From: Nigerium sp. | Lineage (GTDB): Bacteria > Actinomycetota > Actinomycetes > Propionibacteriales > Propionibacteriaceae | DNA length: 64,000 nt | Direction of reading: 5' to 3' | Assembly (NCBI GenBank): GCA_016711325.1 | Contig: JADJTH010000001.1 | Coordinates: forward strand, 310,001-374,000 | Shown: one piece after another, positions 35,441-44,291 of the stretch | Numbering within the stretch: the first letter of the stretch is position 1 | Layout: each line of letters begins with the position of its first letter | The notes under the pieces: model-generated | What the model was told of the DNA's origin: nothing | What the model saw: the letters and a program-made list of their open reading frames with translations, nothing else | Databases searched by the model: none | Position numbers and translations under genes: made by a program

Positions 35441-36153
35441 GCACCGCGCCCGCCCTCGAGATCCGCAACCTCGGCCGCCGTTACGGCCCGATCGCCGCGC
35501 TCGACGGCCTCGACCTCACGCTGGACGCGGGCCGTATCGTCGCACTGTTCGGCGAGAACGGCTCCGGAAAGACGACGCTGCTCAAAATCGTCGCCGGGCT
35601 GCTGTCCGAGTACACCGGCGAGGCGCTGATCCACGGCCACGCCCCCGGCCCGGAGTCGAAGGCGATGGTCTCGTTCCTGCCGGATCAGAGCTTCCTGCCC
35701 GACACCGTCTCCGCCCGCACCGCCGTCTCGATGTTCGGCGACTTCTTCGCCGACTTCGACGCCGCCCGCGCCTTCGCGCTCATCGCCGAGCTGGGCATCG
35801 ACGCCCACCGCACCCTGAAGACCCTGTCGAAGGGCCAGCGCGAAAAGGTGCAACTCGCACTCGCGATGAGCCGCCGCGCCCGGATCTACCTGCTCGACGA
35901 GCCGATCTCGGGCGTCGACCCGGCCGCGCGCGAGGTGATCCTGCGCACCATCCTCACCCAGTACGACCCGGGCGCGCTGGTGGTCATCTCGACCCACCTG
36001 ATCGCCGACATCGAGGCCGTCGCGGACGCCGCGGTGTTCCTGCGGGCCGGGCGCGTCCTGTTCGCGGGCGACGCGGACGATCTGCGCGCCCGGCACGGCA
36101 TGAGCCTCGACCGACTGTTCCGCACCACTTACCAGAACCCCGTCAGGAGCTGA
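35437..36153 (+). CDS. ABC transporter ATP-binding protein
   Basis: 238 residues. Walker A GENGSGKTTLLK, signature LSKGQREKVQLALAMS, Walker B RIYLLDEPISGVD and switch His in VISTHL are all intact. It pairs with the membrane gene that follows after 2 bases. With a YtrA regulator in front, the set resembles antibiotic- or envelope-stress-responsive exporters of the Ytr/BcrA kind; the substrate is unknown. Confidence 0.9.
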   Translation: MSTAPALEIRNLGRRYGPIAALDGLDLTLDAGRIVALFGENGSGKTTLLKIVAGLLSEYTGEALIHGHAPGPESKAMVSFLPDQSFLPDTVSARTAVSMFGDFFADFDAARAFALIAELGIDAHRTLKTLSKGQREKVQLALAMSRRARIYLLDEPISGVDPAAREVILRTILTQYDPGALVVISTHLIADIEAVADAAVFLRAGRVLFAGDADDLRARHGMSLDRLFRTTYQNPVRS

Positions 36154-36155
36154 CC

Positions 36156-36968
36156 ATGTACGCCGCCCTGCTCAAGCACGAGGCCCGGCTCCAGGCCCGG
36201 CCGTTGCTGTCCTTCCTCGGCATCGCGCTGGCGGTCTTCGCCGGCGGGCTAGCGGCGATGCTGTTGCGCGTCCCGCTGCTCGCCGAGTTCGGGAACGTCG
36301 CCGCGATCATCGTCTGCCTGCTGCTCGCCGTTGGCGTACCGGCGCACCTCCTGCACCGCTACTACACGTCGATGTACGGGCGCGAGGGCTATCTCACCCA
36401 CGTCATCCCGGCGAAGCACACCGCGCTGTACGCCGCGAAGTTCACCTGGGCGGCCGGCGTGTGGGCCGCCTCGTTGCTCCTCACCCTCGCACTCGCCTAC
36501 GGCATCGCGGTCGCGCAGACGATCACGGCCGGCGGCACGGCGTCCGACACCTGGGCCGCACTGGCGACCGCGCTCGCGAACGCCAACCAGACTGCGCTGG
36601 CTCTGGGCATCGCCTGGATCGCCGTCGGCCTGCTGACCTACGTCGCGCAGTTCGGCTGGGTCGTGACGTTCGGCATGGAGGACCGGTTCCGCTCGCTCGG
36701 CCTCGGCGGGCCCGTCGTGGTGTGGTTCGTGTCCTACCTGGTCATGCAGGTCGTCACCTTCGCCGCGATGGTCCTGATCCCTGTGGGCGTCACGCCCGAC
36801 TTCAGCGAGCTGGTGTTCGCCAGTTTCCTCGGCGAGTTGCCCAAGGCGTTCGCGAACGAGGATCCGTCGTTCATCCCGCTCGGCTGGCTCCCGGTGATCC
36901 TGGTCGCGCTGCCGGTCTACGTGATCTGGACGCTGCACTCGCTCAAGAAGCACACGTCGCTTCGCTGA
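36156..36968 (+). CDS. ABC transporter membrane subunit
   Basis: 270 residues with about six hydrophobic segments (FLGIALAVFAGGLAAMLL, VAAIIVCLLLAVGVPAHLL, AAGVWAASLLLTLALAYGI, then three more, ending in VILVALPVYVIWTLHSLKKH). It has no Walker motifs and is the obvious permease partner of the ATPase. No family-level function is recognised. Confidence 0.8.
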   Translation: MYAALLKHEARLQARPLLSFLGIALAVFAGGLAAMLLRVPLLAEFGNVAAIIVCLLLAVGVPAHLLHRYYTSMYGREGYLTHVIPAKHTALYAAKFTWAAGVWAASLLLTLALAYGIAVAQTITAGGTASDTWAALATALANANQTALALGIAWIAVGLLTYVAQFGWVVTFGMEDRFRSLGLGGPVVVWFVSYLVMQVVTFAAMVLIPVGVTPDFSELVFASFLGELPKAFANEDPSFIPLGWLPVILVALPVYVIWTLHSLKKHTSLR

Positions 36969-37011
36969 CCGGACGCCGGCGCCGGACGTGCGCCCCGTGC
37001 GCACGACCGGA

Positions 37012-38364
37012 TCATCCACGGACGCCCGCCGCCGCCACCGCGTCGGCGATGTCGGCGGCGAGCGCCTCGGCCTCCGCGTCGCCGAGATCGTGGACGGTGA
37101 GCCGCAGATGGTGCGAGGGTCCGGCGGATGCGTCCAGACGGAACTCGTCGCCGGTGCGGACCAGCCACCGTCGCTCCTTGAGCCGCTCGCCGACCTCGCG
37201 CGCGAGCGCCGGAAGCCCGACCCACAGATTGACCCCGTCACCCGTCTGAGCCTGCACGCCGTGGCGGGCGAGCCGCGCCGCGAAGGCCTCGTTGCGCGCG
37301 GCGTAGTGCGCGCCGGCGCGTTCGATCGCGCCGCGGGTCACGGCGTCCGCGAGCAGCGCGTGCGCGGTTCTCTGCAGCAGGTGGCTGACCCAGGTCGTCC
37401 CCGGGCTCAGTCTCATCGCCATCCGGGACGCCGTCTCGGCGTCCGAGGCCACCAGCGCGAGGCAGATGTCGGGACCGATGAACTTCGAGACCGACCGCAC
37501 CAGCGCCCAGCGCCGGTGACCCGGCCCGACGATCGAGTGGAACGGACGCCGCGAGAGCAGCGAGTAGTAGTCGTCCTCGACCACGAGCACGTAGGGATGC
37601 TCCGCAAGGACGGCCCGCAGTTGCCCGGCGCGACGGGCGCTGAGCGAGACACCCGTCGGGTTCTGTGCTCGGGGCGTGCCGATCACCGCGCGGACGCCGT
37701 GGGCGAGCGCGGCCCGAAGCCCGTCGACCGTCATGCCCTCGTCGTCGACGGGCACGGCCACGGCCCGGTAGCCGCCCAGGCGGGTGACGTGGATGCTGGC
37801 CAGGAAGCAGGGATCCTCCAGGGCCACGGCGTCGTCGCGGGTGAGTGCCTGGGCGAGCAGCCGCTCGACCGCGTCCACGGCACCGCTCGTCACCGTGAGC
37901 CGGAAGCCGTCCGGCACGTCGGGCGCCATCCAGTCCCGCGCCCACGCCTCCAGCCCGCGGTCGATCACGGGTTCGCCGTACAGCACCGGACGCCCCACGG
38001 CGGCGTGCAGCGCGGGGGCCAGGTCGGGGATCAGCTCCGCGGCGGGGTTGCCCGTGCCGACGTCGCGCAGGTCTTCCGCGGCGCCGCGCCCGTCATGAGC
38101 GACCGGCCCCTCCTGCGGCACCGGTGCGTGGGCGGCCACGCGCGTTCCGGCGCGCCCCTGCCCGACCACCGCCCCCGAGCGGGCCAGCAGGCCGTACGCG
38201 GCCACGACCGTGTTGCGGTTCACGTCCAGCCGGCGAGCGAGCAACCGCACCGGTGGCAACGCGTCGCGCGGGGCGAGGGCGCCCGCCTCGATGAGGTCGC
38301 GCACGCTGTCCGCGATCTCCGCCGCGGTGCCGCCGGCGATCGCCAAGGCGGGCTGTTGAGTCAC
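37012..38364 (-). CDS. pdxR: MocR-type regulator with aminotransferase domain, PdxR-like
   Basis: 450 residues. The N-terminal GntR helix-turn-helix includes LPPVRLLARRLDVNRNTVVAAY. A linker then leads to a class-I aminotransferase-like domain with the PLP Lys in VRSVSKFIGPD and VVEDDYYSLLS. MocR proteins of this type sense PLP and activate pdxST. It is divergent from pdxS with a palindrome in between, which strongly supports that role. Confidence 0.9.
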   Translation of the reverse strand: MTQQPALAIAGGTAAEIADSVRDLIEAGALAPRDALPPVRLLARRLDVNRNTVVAAYGLLARSGAVVGQGRAGTRVAAHAPVPQEGPVAHDGRGAAEDLRDVGTGNPAAELIPDLAPALHAAVGRPVLYGEPVIDRGLEAWARDWMAPDVPDGFRLTVTSGAVDAVERLLAQALTRDDAVALEDPCFLASIHVTRLGGYRAVAVPVDDEGMTVDGLRAALAHGVRAVIGTPRAQNPTGVSLSARRAGQLRAVLAEHPYVLVVEDDYYSLLSRRPFHSIVGPGHRRWALVRSVSKFIGPDICLALVASDAETASRMAMRLSPGTTWVSHLLQRTAHALLADAVTRGAIERAGAHYAARNEAFAARLARHGVQAQTGDGVNLWVGLPALAREVGERLKERRWLVRTGDEFRLDASAGPSHHLRLTVHDLGDAEAEALAADIADAVAAAGVRG

Positions 38365-38393
38365 GTCCGCGAGTCTAGAGCCTGCGTGCTACC

Positions 38394-38411
38394 TTTTGGC
38401 CTAGGTCAAAA
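38394..38411. promoter_or_regulatory. Palindromic candidate operator between pdxR and pdxS
   Basis: TTTTGGCCT followed by AGGTCAAAA is an 18-base palindrome with one mismatched pair, in the 83-base gap between divergent pdxR and pdxS. It is the only AT-flanked symmetric element there and is the best candidate site for PdxR. Confidence 0.65.
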
Positions 38412-38447
38412 TCGGCGGGCGGGACCGCCCGAGCAAGGAGACGACGG

Positions 38448-39335
38448 ATGAGCAGCACCACCGGCACCGATCGGGTCAAGCGCGGCCTGGCAGACATGCT
38501 GAAGGGCGGGGTCATCATGGACGTCGTCACGCCCGAGCAGGCCCGCATCGCCGAGGACGCCGGCGCCGTGGCGGTCATGGCGCTGGAACGCGTTCCCGCC
38601 GACATCCGGGCCCAGGGCGGTGTCGCCCGGATGAGCGACCCCGATCTGATCGAGGCGATCATCGCCGAGGTGTCGATCCCGGTGATGGCCAAGGCGCGCA
38701 TCGGCCACTTCGTCGAGGCACAGGTGCTCCAGGCACTCAAGGTCGACTACATCGACGAGTCCGAAGTCCTGTCGCCGGCCGACTACGTCCATCACATCGA
38801 CAAGTGGCCCTTCACCGTGCCGTTCGTGTGCGGCGCCACCAATCTGGGCGAGGCGCTTCGCCGCATCAACGAGGGCGCGGCGATGATCCGTTCCAAGGGC
38901 GAGGCCGGCACCGGCGACGTCTCGGAGGCGACCAAGCACATCCGCACCATCACGGCCGAGATCAGGGCCCTCACCGCGCTGAGCAAGGACGAGCTGTACG
39001 TCGCCGCCAAGGAGCTTCAGGCGCCGTACGACCTGGTCGCCGAAATCGCCGGCACAGGGCGCCTCCCCGTCGTGCTCTTCACCGCAGGCGGGGTCGCGAC
39101 GCCCGCCGACGCGGCGATGATGATGCAGCTCGGCGCCGACGGCGTGTTCGTCGGGTCGGGCATTTTCAAGTCGGGTGAGCCGGCCAAGCGAGCGGCCGCG
39201 ATCGTCAAGGCCACGACGTTCTACGACGACCCCACGGTGATCGCCGAGGTGTCGCGCGGGCTGGGCGAGGCCATGGTCGGCATCAGCGTCGCTGACGTGC
39301 CGGCGCCGCACCGCCTGGCCGAGCGCGGCTGGTGA
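38448..39335 (+). CDS. pdxS: Pyridoxal 5'-phosphate synthase, synthase subunit
   Basis: 295 residues of the PdxS/SNZ family. It builds PLP from ribose 5-phosphate, glyceraldehyde 3-phosphate and ammonia. Motifs: KGGVIMDVVTPEQARIAEDA, ALERVPADIRAQGGVARM, IPVMAKARIGHF with an active-site Lys, and GEAGTGDVSEATKHIR. The N-terminal Lys of the GGVIMDV region is the usual second catalytic residue. It overlaps pdxT by 4 bases. Confidence 0.96.
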   Translation: MSSTTGTDRVKRGLADMLKGGVIMDVVTPEQARIAEDAGAVAVMALERVPADIRAQGGVARMSDPDLIEAIIAEVSIPVMAKARIGHFVEAQVLQALKVDYIDESEVLSPADYVHHIDKWPFTVPFVCGATNLGEALRRINEGAAMIRSKGEAGTGDVSEATKHIRTITAEIRALTALSKDELYVAAKELQAPYDLVAEIAGTGRLPVVLFTAGGVATPADAAMMMQLGADGVFVGSGIFKSGEPAKRAAAIVKATTFYDDPTVIAEVSRGLGEAMVGISVADVPAPHRLAERGW

Positions 39336-39982
39336 CCGGGCCGCGCGTCGGCGTCCTGGCCCTTCAAGGCGATGTTCGCGAGCACGCACGCGTCCTCGCC
39401 GGGCTCGGCGCCGACGTGGTCACCGTCCGGCGTCCGGAGGATCTCGCGGGCGTCGACGGCCTGGTGCTTCCGGGCGGGGAATCGAGCGTCATCGACAAGC
39501 TCGCGCGGGCCTACGGGCTGCGGCAGCCGATCCGGGACGCGATCGCGTCCGGCCTGCCCGTCCTCGGTACCTGCGCGGGGCTCATCCTGTTGGCAGACCA
39601 CGTCACCGGGGCGATCGCCGGCCAGGAGACCTTCGGCGGCCTGGACATCACCGTCCGGCGCAACGCCTTCGGCAGCCAGGCGGAGTCGTTCGAGACCGAC
39701 CTGGACGTTCCCGCTTTCGGCGGGCCACCGGTCCACGCGGCGTTCATCCGCGCGCCCCTGGTCGAGCGGATCGGCCCGGGCGTCCGCCCTCTTGCGGTAT
39801 TGCCGGACGGACGGATCGTGGCGGTCCAACAAGGCGCCCTGCTCGGCACGGCGTTCCATCCGGAAGTGACCGGCGAAACCCGCTTCCACCAGCGGCTTCT
39901 CGACGCGGTCGCCACCAGCACGCCCGTGCCCGGCGGTGCGGAAGGGGCGCCGATTCCGGCCCTCACTAAGCTGACGCCGTGA
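39332..39982 (+). CDS. pdxT: Pyridoxal 5'-phosphate synthase, glutaminase subunit
   Basis: 216 residues, class-I glutamine amidotransferase that feeds ammonia to PdxS. It has VGVLALQGDVREHARVL at the start, the glutaminase nucleophile in PVLGTCAGLIL, PGGESSVIDKL, and the His-Glu pair in GTAFHPEVTGETRFH. The GTG start overlaps pdxS, and the stop overlaps the response regulator gene (GTGA). Confidence 0.95.
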   Translation: MTGPRVGVLALQGDVREHARVLAGLGADVVTVRRPEDLAGVDGLVLPGGESSVIDKLARAYGLRQPIRDAIASGLPVLGTCAGLILLADHVTGAIAGQETFGGLDITVRRNAFGSQAESFETDLDVPAFGGPPVHAAFIRAPLVERIGPGVRPLAVLPDGRIVAVQQGALLGTAFHPEVTGETRFHQRLLDAVATSTPVPGGAEGAPIPALTKLTP

Positions 39983-40650
39983 CCACGATCACGCCGCGGG
40001 GACGGCGGGCAAGAATCGGGATCGTCGACGACCATCCTGCGGTGCTTCTGGGTGCCGCCGGCATCCTGCGCTCCCAGCCCGACCTGCAGGTGGTCGCCGC
40101 GACCGAAACAGTCCCCCAGCTGCTGCTGCGCACGACGCACCTCGACCTCGTCCTCCTCGATCTCGTGCTCGCCGACGGGTCGACCCCGGCGCAGAACATG
40201 CGCCAGCTCCGACGGTTCGATGCGCCGGTGCTCGCGTTCACCAGCGGCGACCGTCCCGGGGTCGTCCGCGAGGCCGCCCGTGCGGGTGCGATCGGCATGA
40301 TCCGGAAGTCGGAACGTCCGGCGGCGATCATCGCCGCCATCCGTCAGGCGTTGGTCCGGGAGGTGGTCGCCACCTCCGACTGGGCCGCCGCCCTCGATGA
40401 CGACGCGGTCTTCATCGCGGCGCAACTCTCGGCGCGCGAAGCCGAGGTGCTGGCGCTCTACGCGGCCGGCGAGACGGCCGAACGAGTCGGCGCCCAACTG
40501 GGCGTGTCGCGCGAAACCGTCACCGATCACATACGACGGATCCGCGCCAAGTACGCCGCCGTCGACAGGCCTGCCCGGTCGAAGGTCGACCTGTACAAGC
40601 GCGCGGTCGAGGACGGCATACTCCGCCCGCACCATGCCGTCCTCGACTGA
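39979..40650 (+). CDS. NarL/LuxR-type response regulator
   Basis: 223 residues. The receiver domain has acidic residues in GIVDDHP, the likely phosphoacceptor Asp61 (LVLLDLVL) and the conserved Lys110 (GMIRKSE). The C-terminal LuxR-type helix-turn-helix (about 145-210) reads LSAREAEVLALYAAGETAERVGAQLGVSRETVTDHIRRIRAKY. The GTG start overlaps pdxT by 4 bases, which ties it to the B6 operon; whether that reflects function is unknown. The cognate kinase follows. Confidence 0.9.
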   Translation: MTTITPRGRRARIGIVDDHPAVLLGAAGILRSQPDLQVVAATETVPQLLLRTTHLDLVLLDLVLADGSTPAQNMRQLRRFDAPVLAFTSGDRPGVVREAARAGAIGMIRKSERPAAIIAAIRQALVREVVATSDWAAALDDDAVFIAAQLSAREAEVLALYAAGETAERVGAQLGVSRETVTDHIRRIRAKYAAVDRPARSKVDLYKRAVEDGILRPHHAVLD

Positions 40651-41812
40651 ACCCACGCGCATCGAGCCGTGGCTCAGCGCCGAGGCCGCCGACCAGACCG
40701 ACCGGCAGGTCAGCCAGCTGATCTCCCTGGGTGGCGTGGCCCTCATCCTCGGACAGGCAGGGATGATCCTGAGCGGCATCGGTCTCTTCCCGCCGTGGTG
40801 GGAACTCCCGGCGCTGCTCCTCCTGACGCAGATCCTGGCGTTCGCGGCCTTCGGCTGGGCGTTGCCCATGCGCTGGCTGCGCGCGGGCTGGACCCTGGCT
40901 CCGATCGTGAATGCCGTGCTGCTGCTGTCCGCCTACGGCGCCTACCGTGGCCCGCTGCCCGTGACCAGCGAGCCGTGGCTGTGGGCCTTCGAGGCGGCGA
41001 TCGTGTCCTATCTCGTGCTCACGATCCCACCCCGGTGGGCGGTGGCCGGCACTGTGGCGTCCGCGCTGCTGCCGCTGGTATCGGCGCTGGCGTTCCTGGG
41101 CGAGGTGCCGCACGTCGTCCTCACGCAGACGCCGATCCACGGCGCCAACATGATCTACATCGCGCTCTTCAGCGGCATCCGGACTCGGCTGAACCGCCTG
41201 CGCGAGGCCGAGGCGCGCGCGCTCGCCGCGGAGGCGCAGCAGGTTCGCGCCCAGGTCACGGCGCACGACAAGGAACAACTGGCGCGGCTGATCCACGACG
41301 AGGTGCTCTCGGTGCTGGTGTCGGCGACCAACTTCCGGGGTGCGCCGCCGGCGGCGCTGCGCACGGACGCGTTCCGTGCCCTCGCCCTGTTCGACCGTCC
41401 GACGCTGCAGCAGGACTCGGGTTCGCTGGCGACCGGCGTCGCGGCCGACCGGCTCATGTCGGCGCTGCGCCAGGTTGACGCGGGTATCGCCATCGACTCC
41501 GACGCGGGCGACGGGGAGGTTCCGTGCGCCGTGGTCGAAGCGATCGCGGCCGCCGCTGCAGAGGCGCTGCGCAACAGCGTCCGTCACGCTGGTGCGGCCG
41601 AGCGGCACGTCACCTTGTCCGTGTTTCCACGCGCCGTCGAGGCGACCGTCCACGACCAAGGGCCGGGATTCGACATCGGCCAGGTCGCCGATCATCACCT
41701 GGGCATCCGCTGCAGCGTCCAGCAGCGCATGCGCACCCTTCCCGGCGGGGATGCCGCCGTGGACTCGGCACCCGGCGCGGGCACGAAGGTGCGGCTGACA
41801 TGGCACGCCTGA
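40634..41812 (+). CDS. Membrane sensor histidine kinase, NarL-system type
   Basis: About 392 residues. Residues about 30-180 hold five or six membrane segments. The dimerisation helix has the likely phospho-His221 in LARLIHDEVLSVLVS. The ATPase domain carries an N-box EALRNSVRHAG, G1 DQGPGFDIG and a G2-like LGIRCSVQQRM. ATG 40634 overlaps the regulator gene by 17 bases. The stimulus is unknown. Confidence 0.82.
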   Translation: MPSSTEPTRIEPWLSAEAADQTDRQVSQLISLGGVALILGQAGMILSGIGLFPPWWELPALLLLTQILAFAAFGWALPMRWLRAGWTLAPIVNAVLLLSAYGAYRGPLPVTSEPWLWAFEAAIVSYLVLTIPPRWAVAGTVASALLPLVSALAFLGEVPHVVLTQTPIHGANMIYIALFSGIRTRLNRLREAEARALAAEAQQVRAQVTAHDKEQLARLIHDEVLSVLVSATNFRGAPPAALRTDAFRALALFDRPTLQQDSGSLATGVAADRLMSALRQVDAGIAIDSDAGDGEVPCAVVEAIAAAAAEALRNSVRHAGAAERHVTLSVFPRAVEATVHDQGPGFDIGQVADHHLGIRCSVQQRMRTLPGGDAAVDSAPGAGTKVRLTWHA

Positions 41813-42804
41813 CACCGGCCAGCACCGGGGGCGGGGGCCTCGGGACACCTGCGACACGCTGGGCGCTCACGGCGGCGTGGGCGCTCGGGGTGCTCTCGGA
41901 CGCCGTCGGCGGATCCGTCGGCGTCCCGTATTGGAACGAATTGCTGGCGCGGCCCTTCGGGCTGATCGGTGCCCTCGTCCTGACGACCCGGGGCGACCAG
42001 GCGCTCCGCCCCGGCCGTGCCGCGATCGTCGCGGCGTCCGCGGTGCTGTCGGCGACCGGTGCGCTCATGTCGGGCGCGCCGCTCACTCAGACCTGGTCGT
42101 TCTACTTCGGCTCGTACCTGACGGCGTTGCTGATCCCGCGGGGCAACCCGCGCAGCGGGCTCGTCGGCGGCTCGCTCATCGTCCTGCTCGGGGGGTTCTG
42201 GGCGCACACGCACGGCGTCTCGGTCGCGCTGGCGTTCGATCTGCTCGCCTTCCCCTTGCTCGCCTTGGTGATCGGCGCGACATGGCGCTGGTTTCTCGGC
42301 CGCATCGTCGTCCGCGAGCTGACCCACACGCGGGAGGTCGAGCGGGCCGCGATGGCCGCCGAGATCGCCGAGGCGTCCATCGCGGCCATCCACGCCGAAC
42401 TGGCCGAGATCGGCGCCGACGTCGGTGAGATCCTGCACGCGATCGGCGACGGACACTGGCTCGACGACGAGTTCGCGACCGAGATCTCCGTGGTCGAGGC
42501 CAGCGTCCGCGACCGGATTCGTTCGCCGCATCTTCGCGACGCCTCCCTCAGCGCCGCCATCGAGCGGGCGCGCCGCCGCGGTGTCGGCGTCCTCGTGCTG
42601 GGAAGCTCCTCGCACGCAAGCGCGATCGCCGGCACGCTCGCCACGAGCGTGGCCGAGGTCATCGACGGCGTCGACACCGGCGCGATCACGGTGCGCGCCA
42701 TCCCCGCCGGACGCCGGGGAGCCGTCTCGGTGCTGCGCGCGGACGACCACACCAGCGAACGCCTCGTCTTCGACGCCGGCGGACGCCTCCTGTCGCGCCA
42801 CTGA
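41800..42804 (+). CDS. Membrane protein resembling a kinase sensor without the ATPase domain
   Basis: About 334 residues. Several membrane segments (about 20-170) are followed by a long Ala/Glu-rich helix (AAMAAEIAEASIAAIHAELAE) and a C-terminal region of about 100 residues with no N- or G-boxes. The layout mirrors the kinase just upstream (overlap 13 bases), and the C-terminal part may be a degenerate kinase or a partner module. I do not recognise a family. Confidence 0.65.
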   Translation: MARLTPASTGGGGLGTPATRWALTAAWALGVLSDAVGGSVGVPYWNELLARPFGLIGALVLTTRGDQALRPGRAAIVAASAVLSATGALMSGAPLTQTWSFYFGSYLTALLIPRGNPRSGLVGGSLIVLLGGFWAHTHGVSVALAFDLLAFPLLALVIGATWRWFLGRIVVRELTHTREVERAAMAAEIAEASIAAIHAELAEIGADVGEILHAIGDGHWLDDEFATEISVVEASVRDRIRSPHLRDASLSAAIERARRRGVGVLVLGSSSHASAIAGTLATSVAEVIDGVDTGAITVRAIPAGRRGAVSVLRADDHTSERLVFDAGGRLLSRH

Positions 42805-42900
42805 TCCCGATCGACGCCGTGAGCGGGCCGGCTCGCCGACTCGCTGCGTCGTCGTCCGGCGACGGAGTCCCACCAGGGCGGGCACGAGTACGCTGAGCGG

Positions 42901-43545
42901 GTGGGCAGGAAGCGTCCGATGATCCGCTGGGCGGCCCTCGGTGCCCTGACTCTCGTGGCGTTCACGCGCTATCGGGCCTGGCACCTGCGCTGGGGCGCGA
43001 CCCCAGCCGAGGTGGACGGCTCGATGCCGGGCGACGATCTTCTCGCCGGAGCGCCGTTCATCGCCACCCGTGCGATCACCGTCGGCGCCGCCCCGCACCG
43101 AGTGTGGCCATGGTTGGTCCAGGTCGGTTTCGGCCGTGCTGGGTTCTACTCCCACGACTGGCTCGACAATCTCGGACGCCCGAGCGCCACCACCATCCTC
43201 CCCCAGTTCCAGACGGTGCTCCCGGGCGATATCGCGGCCCCGATGACCGCGCACGCGACGCCAGCGACCGCCTTCACGGTGGCCGAGGTCGACGCACCTC
43301 GGACGCTCGTCTGGGCGAAACCCGACTCGACCTGGGCGTGGCGCCTGACCGGCGATCCATCCGGAGGTACCCGCCTGGTCACCAGACTCAAGGCCCGTTA
43401 TGAGCCTGCGGCCACGTTGCCCGTCACCGTCCTGCTCATGGAGATCGCGGACTTCTCGATGATGCGCAGGATGCTGCGCGGGATCGCTGCCCGGGCCACC
43501 CAGGAGCAGGAGGAGACAGGCCCGGCACCCGGCGAACCACCCTAG
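42901..43545 (+). CDS. SRPBCC-fold protein
   Basis: 214 residues from GTG 42901. One hydrophobic N-terminal segment is followed by a domain that looks like the polyketide-cyclase/START fold (ITVGAAPHRVWPWLVQVGFGRAGFYSHDWLDNL, AEVDAPRTLVWAKPDSTWAW, TRLVTRLKARY). Such proteins bind hydrophobic ligands; no ligand can be named. It is convergent with the HEAT-repeat gene. Confidence 0.7.
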   Translation: MGRKRPMIRWAALGALTLVAFTRYRAWHLRWGATPAEVDGSMPGDDLLAGAPFIATRAITVGAAPHRVWPWLVQVGFGRAGFYSHDWLDNLGRPSATTILPQFQTVLPGDIAAPMTAHATPATAFTVAEVDAPRTLVWAKPDSTWAWRLTGDPSGGTRLVTRLKARYEPAATLPVTVLLMEIADFSMMRRMLRGIAARATQEQEETGPAPGEPP

Positions 43546-43548
43546 GGA

Positions 43549-44235
43549 TCACAGAAGTCGCGACAGACGTTTCTTGCGAAGGTTCTGATTGACGATCCAG
43601 GCGATGTCGGGGTCGTCGCTGTCGAGGTGGCGGAAGGCCGGCATCCCCGCGGCCGGGTCGGCGGCCACCGCGACACTCCAGCAGTATCCGAGCGCCTGCC
43701 TCAAGGTTCGCGCGTCGGGAGCCTTGCGGCGCTGCGTCGGCATCGCGGACAAACGGTCCGTCGCACGCCGGCAGGCCCTGATGGCGACCGCGGCCGCTTC
43801 GGGCGTGCCCAACAGGCGCGGTTCGCAGATCGTCGCCACCGCGGCACGCTGAACCAGCGGATCGGGGTCATCCACCCAATCGAGGACGATGCGTTCGACG
43901 TGAGCGAATGCATGGTCGCCCAGCATCTGCAACCCGATCGCGACACCCTCGCGCACGCGCCACCGCTCGTCCGACGCCAGCGTCCGCGCGCGCGCCTCCG
44001 CCTGGGCATCGTCCGAGCGGAGCCCTAAGGCGGCGGCGGCACACATGGTGGTGTACTCGCCACCGTCCTTCAGGAGCGCATCGATCGCCGCGTCATCGGC
44101 GCAGGTCGCGGCGGCGGCCACCAGAGGGAGATTCGCGCGTGGTCCCGGAAGCCCCGAGCGCTCGTCGAGATACGTCGGCCAATCGACGGCCGTCATGTCA
44201 CGCAAGGCGGGGTGGTCCCCGGCGGCTCTTCCCAT
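43549..44235 (-). CDS. HEAT-repeat protein
   Basis: 228 residues. The middle consists of helical repeats with HEAT-like spacing (ERWRVREGVAIGLQMLGDHAF, DDPDPLVQRAAVATICEPRLL), and the end has DSDDPDIAWIVNQNLRKKRL. Members act as binding scaffolds, some as DNA-glycosylase-like AlkD relatives; no catalytic Asp is assigned here. Function unknown. Confidence 0.65.
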   Translation of the reverse strand: MGRAAGDHPALRDMTAVDWPTYLDERSGLPGPRANLPLVAAAATCADDAAIDALLKDGGEYTTMCAAAALGLRSDDAQAEARARTLASDERWRVREGVAIGLQMLGDHAFAHVERIVLDWVDDPDPLVQRAAVATICEPRLLGTPEAAAVAIRACRRATDRLSAMPTQRRKAPDARTLRQALGYCWSVAVAADPAAGMPAFRHLDSDDPDIAWIVNQNLRKKRLSRLL

Positions 44236-44291
44236 GAGCCCACTCTAGGCATCCCGTCGTCGCGACGATGAGGATGCGGCCCGTCGCGTCC

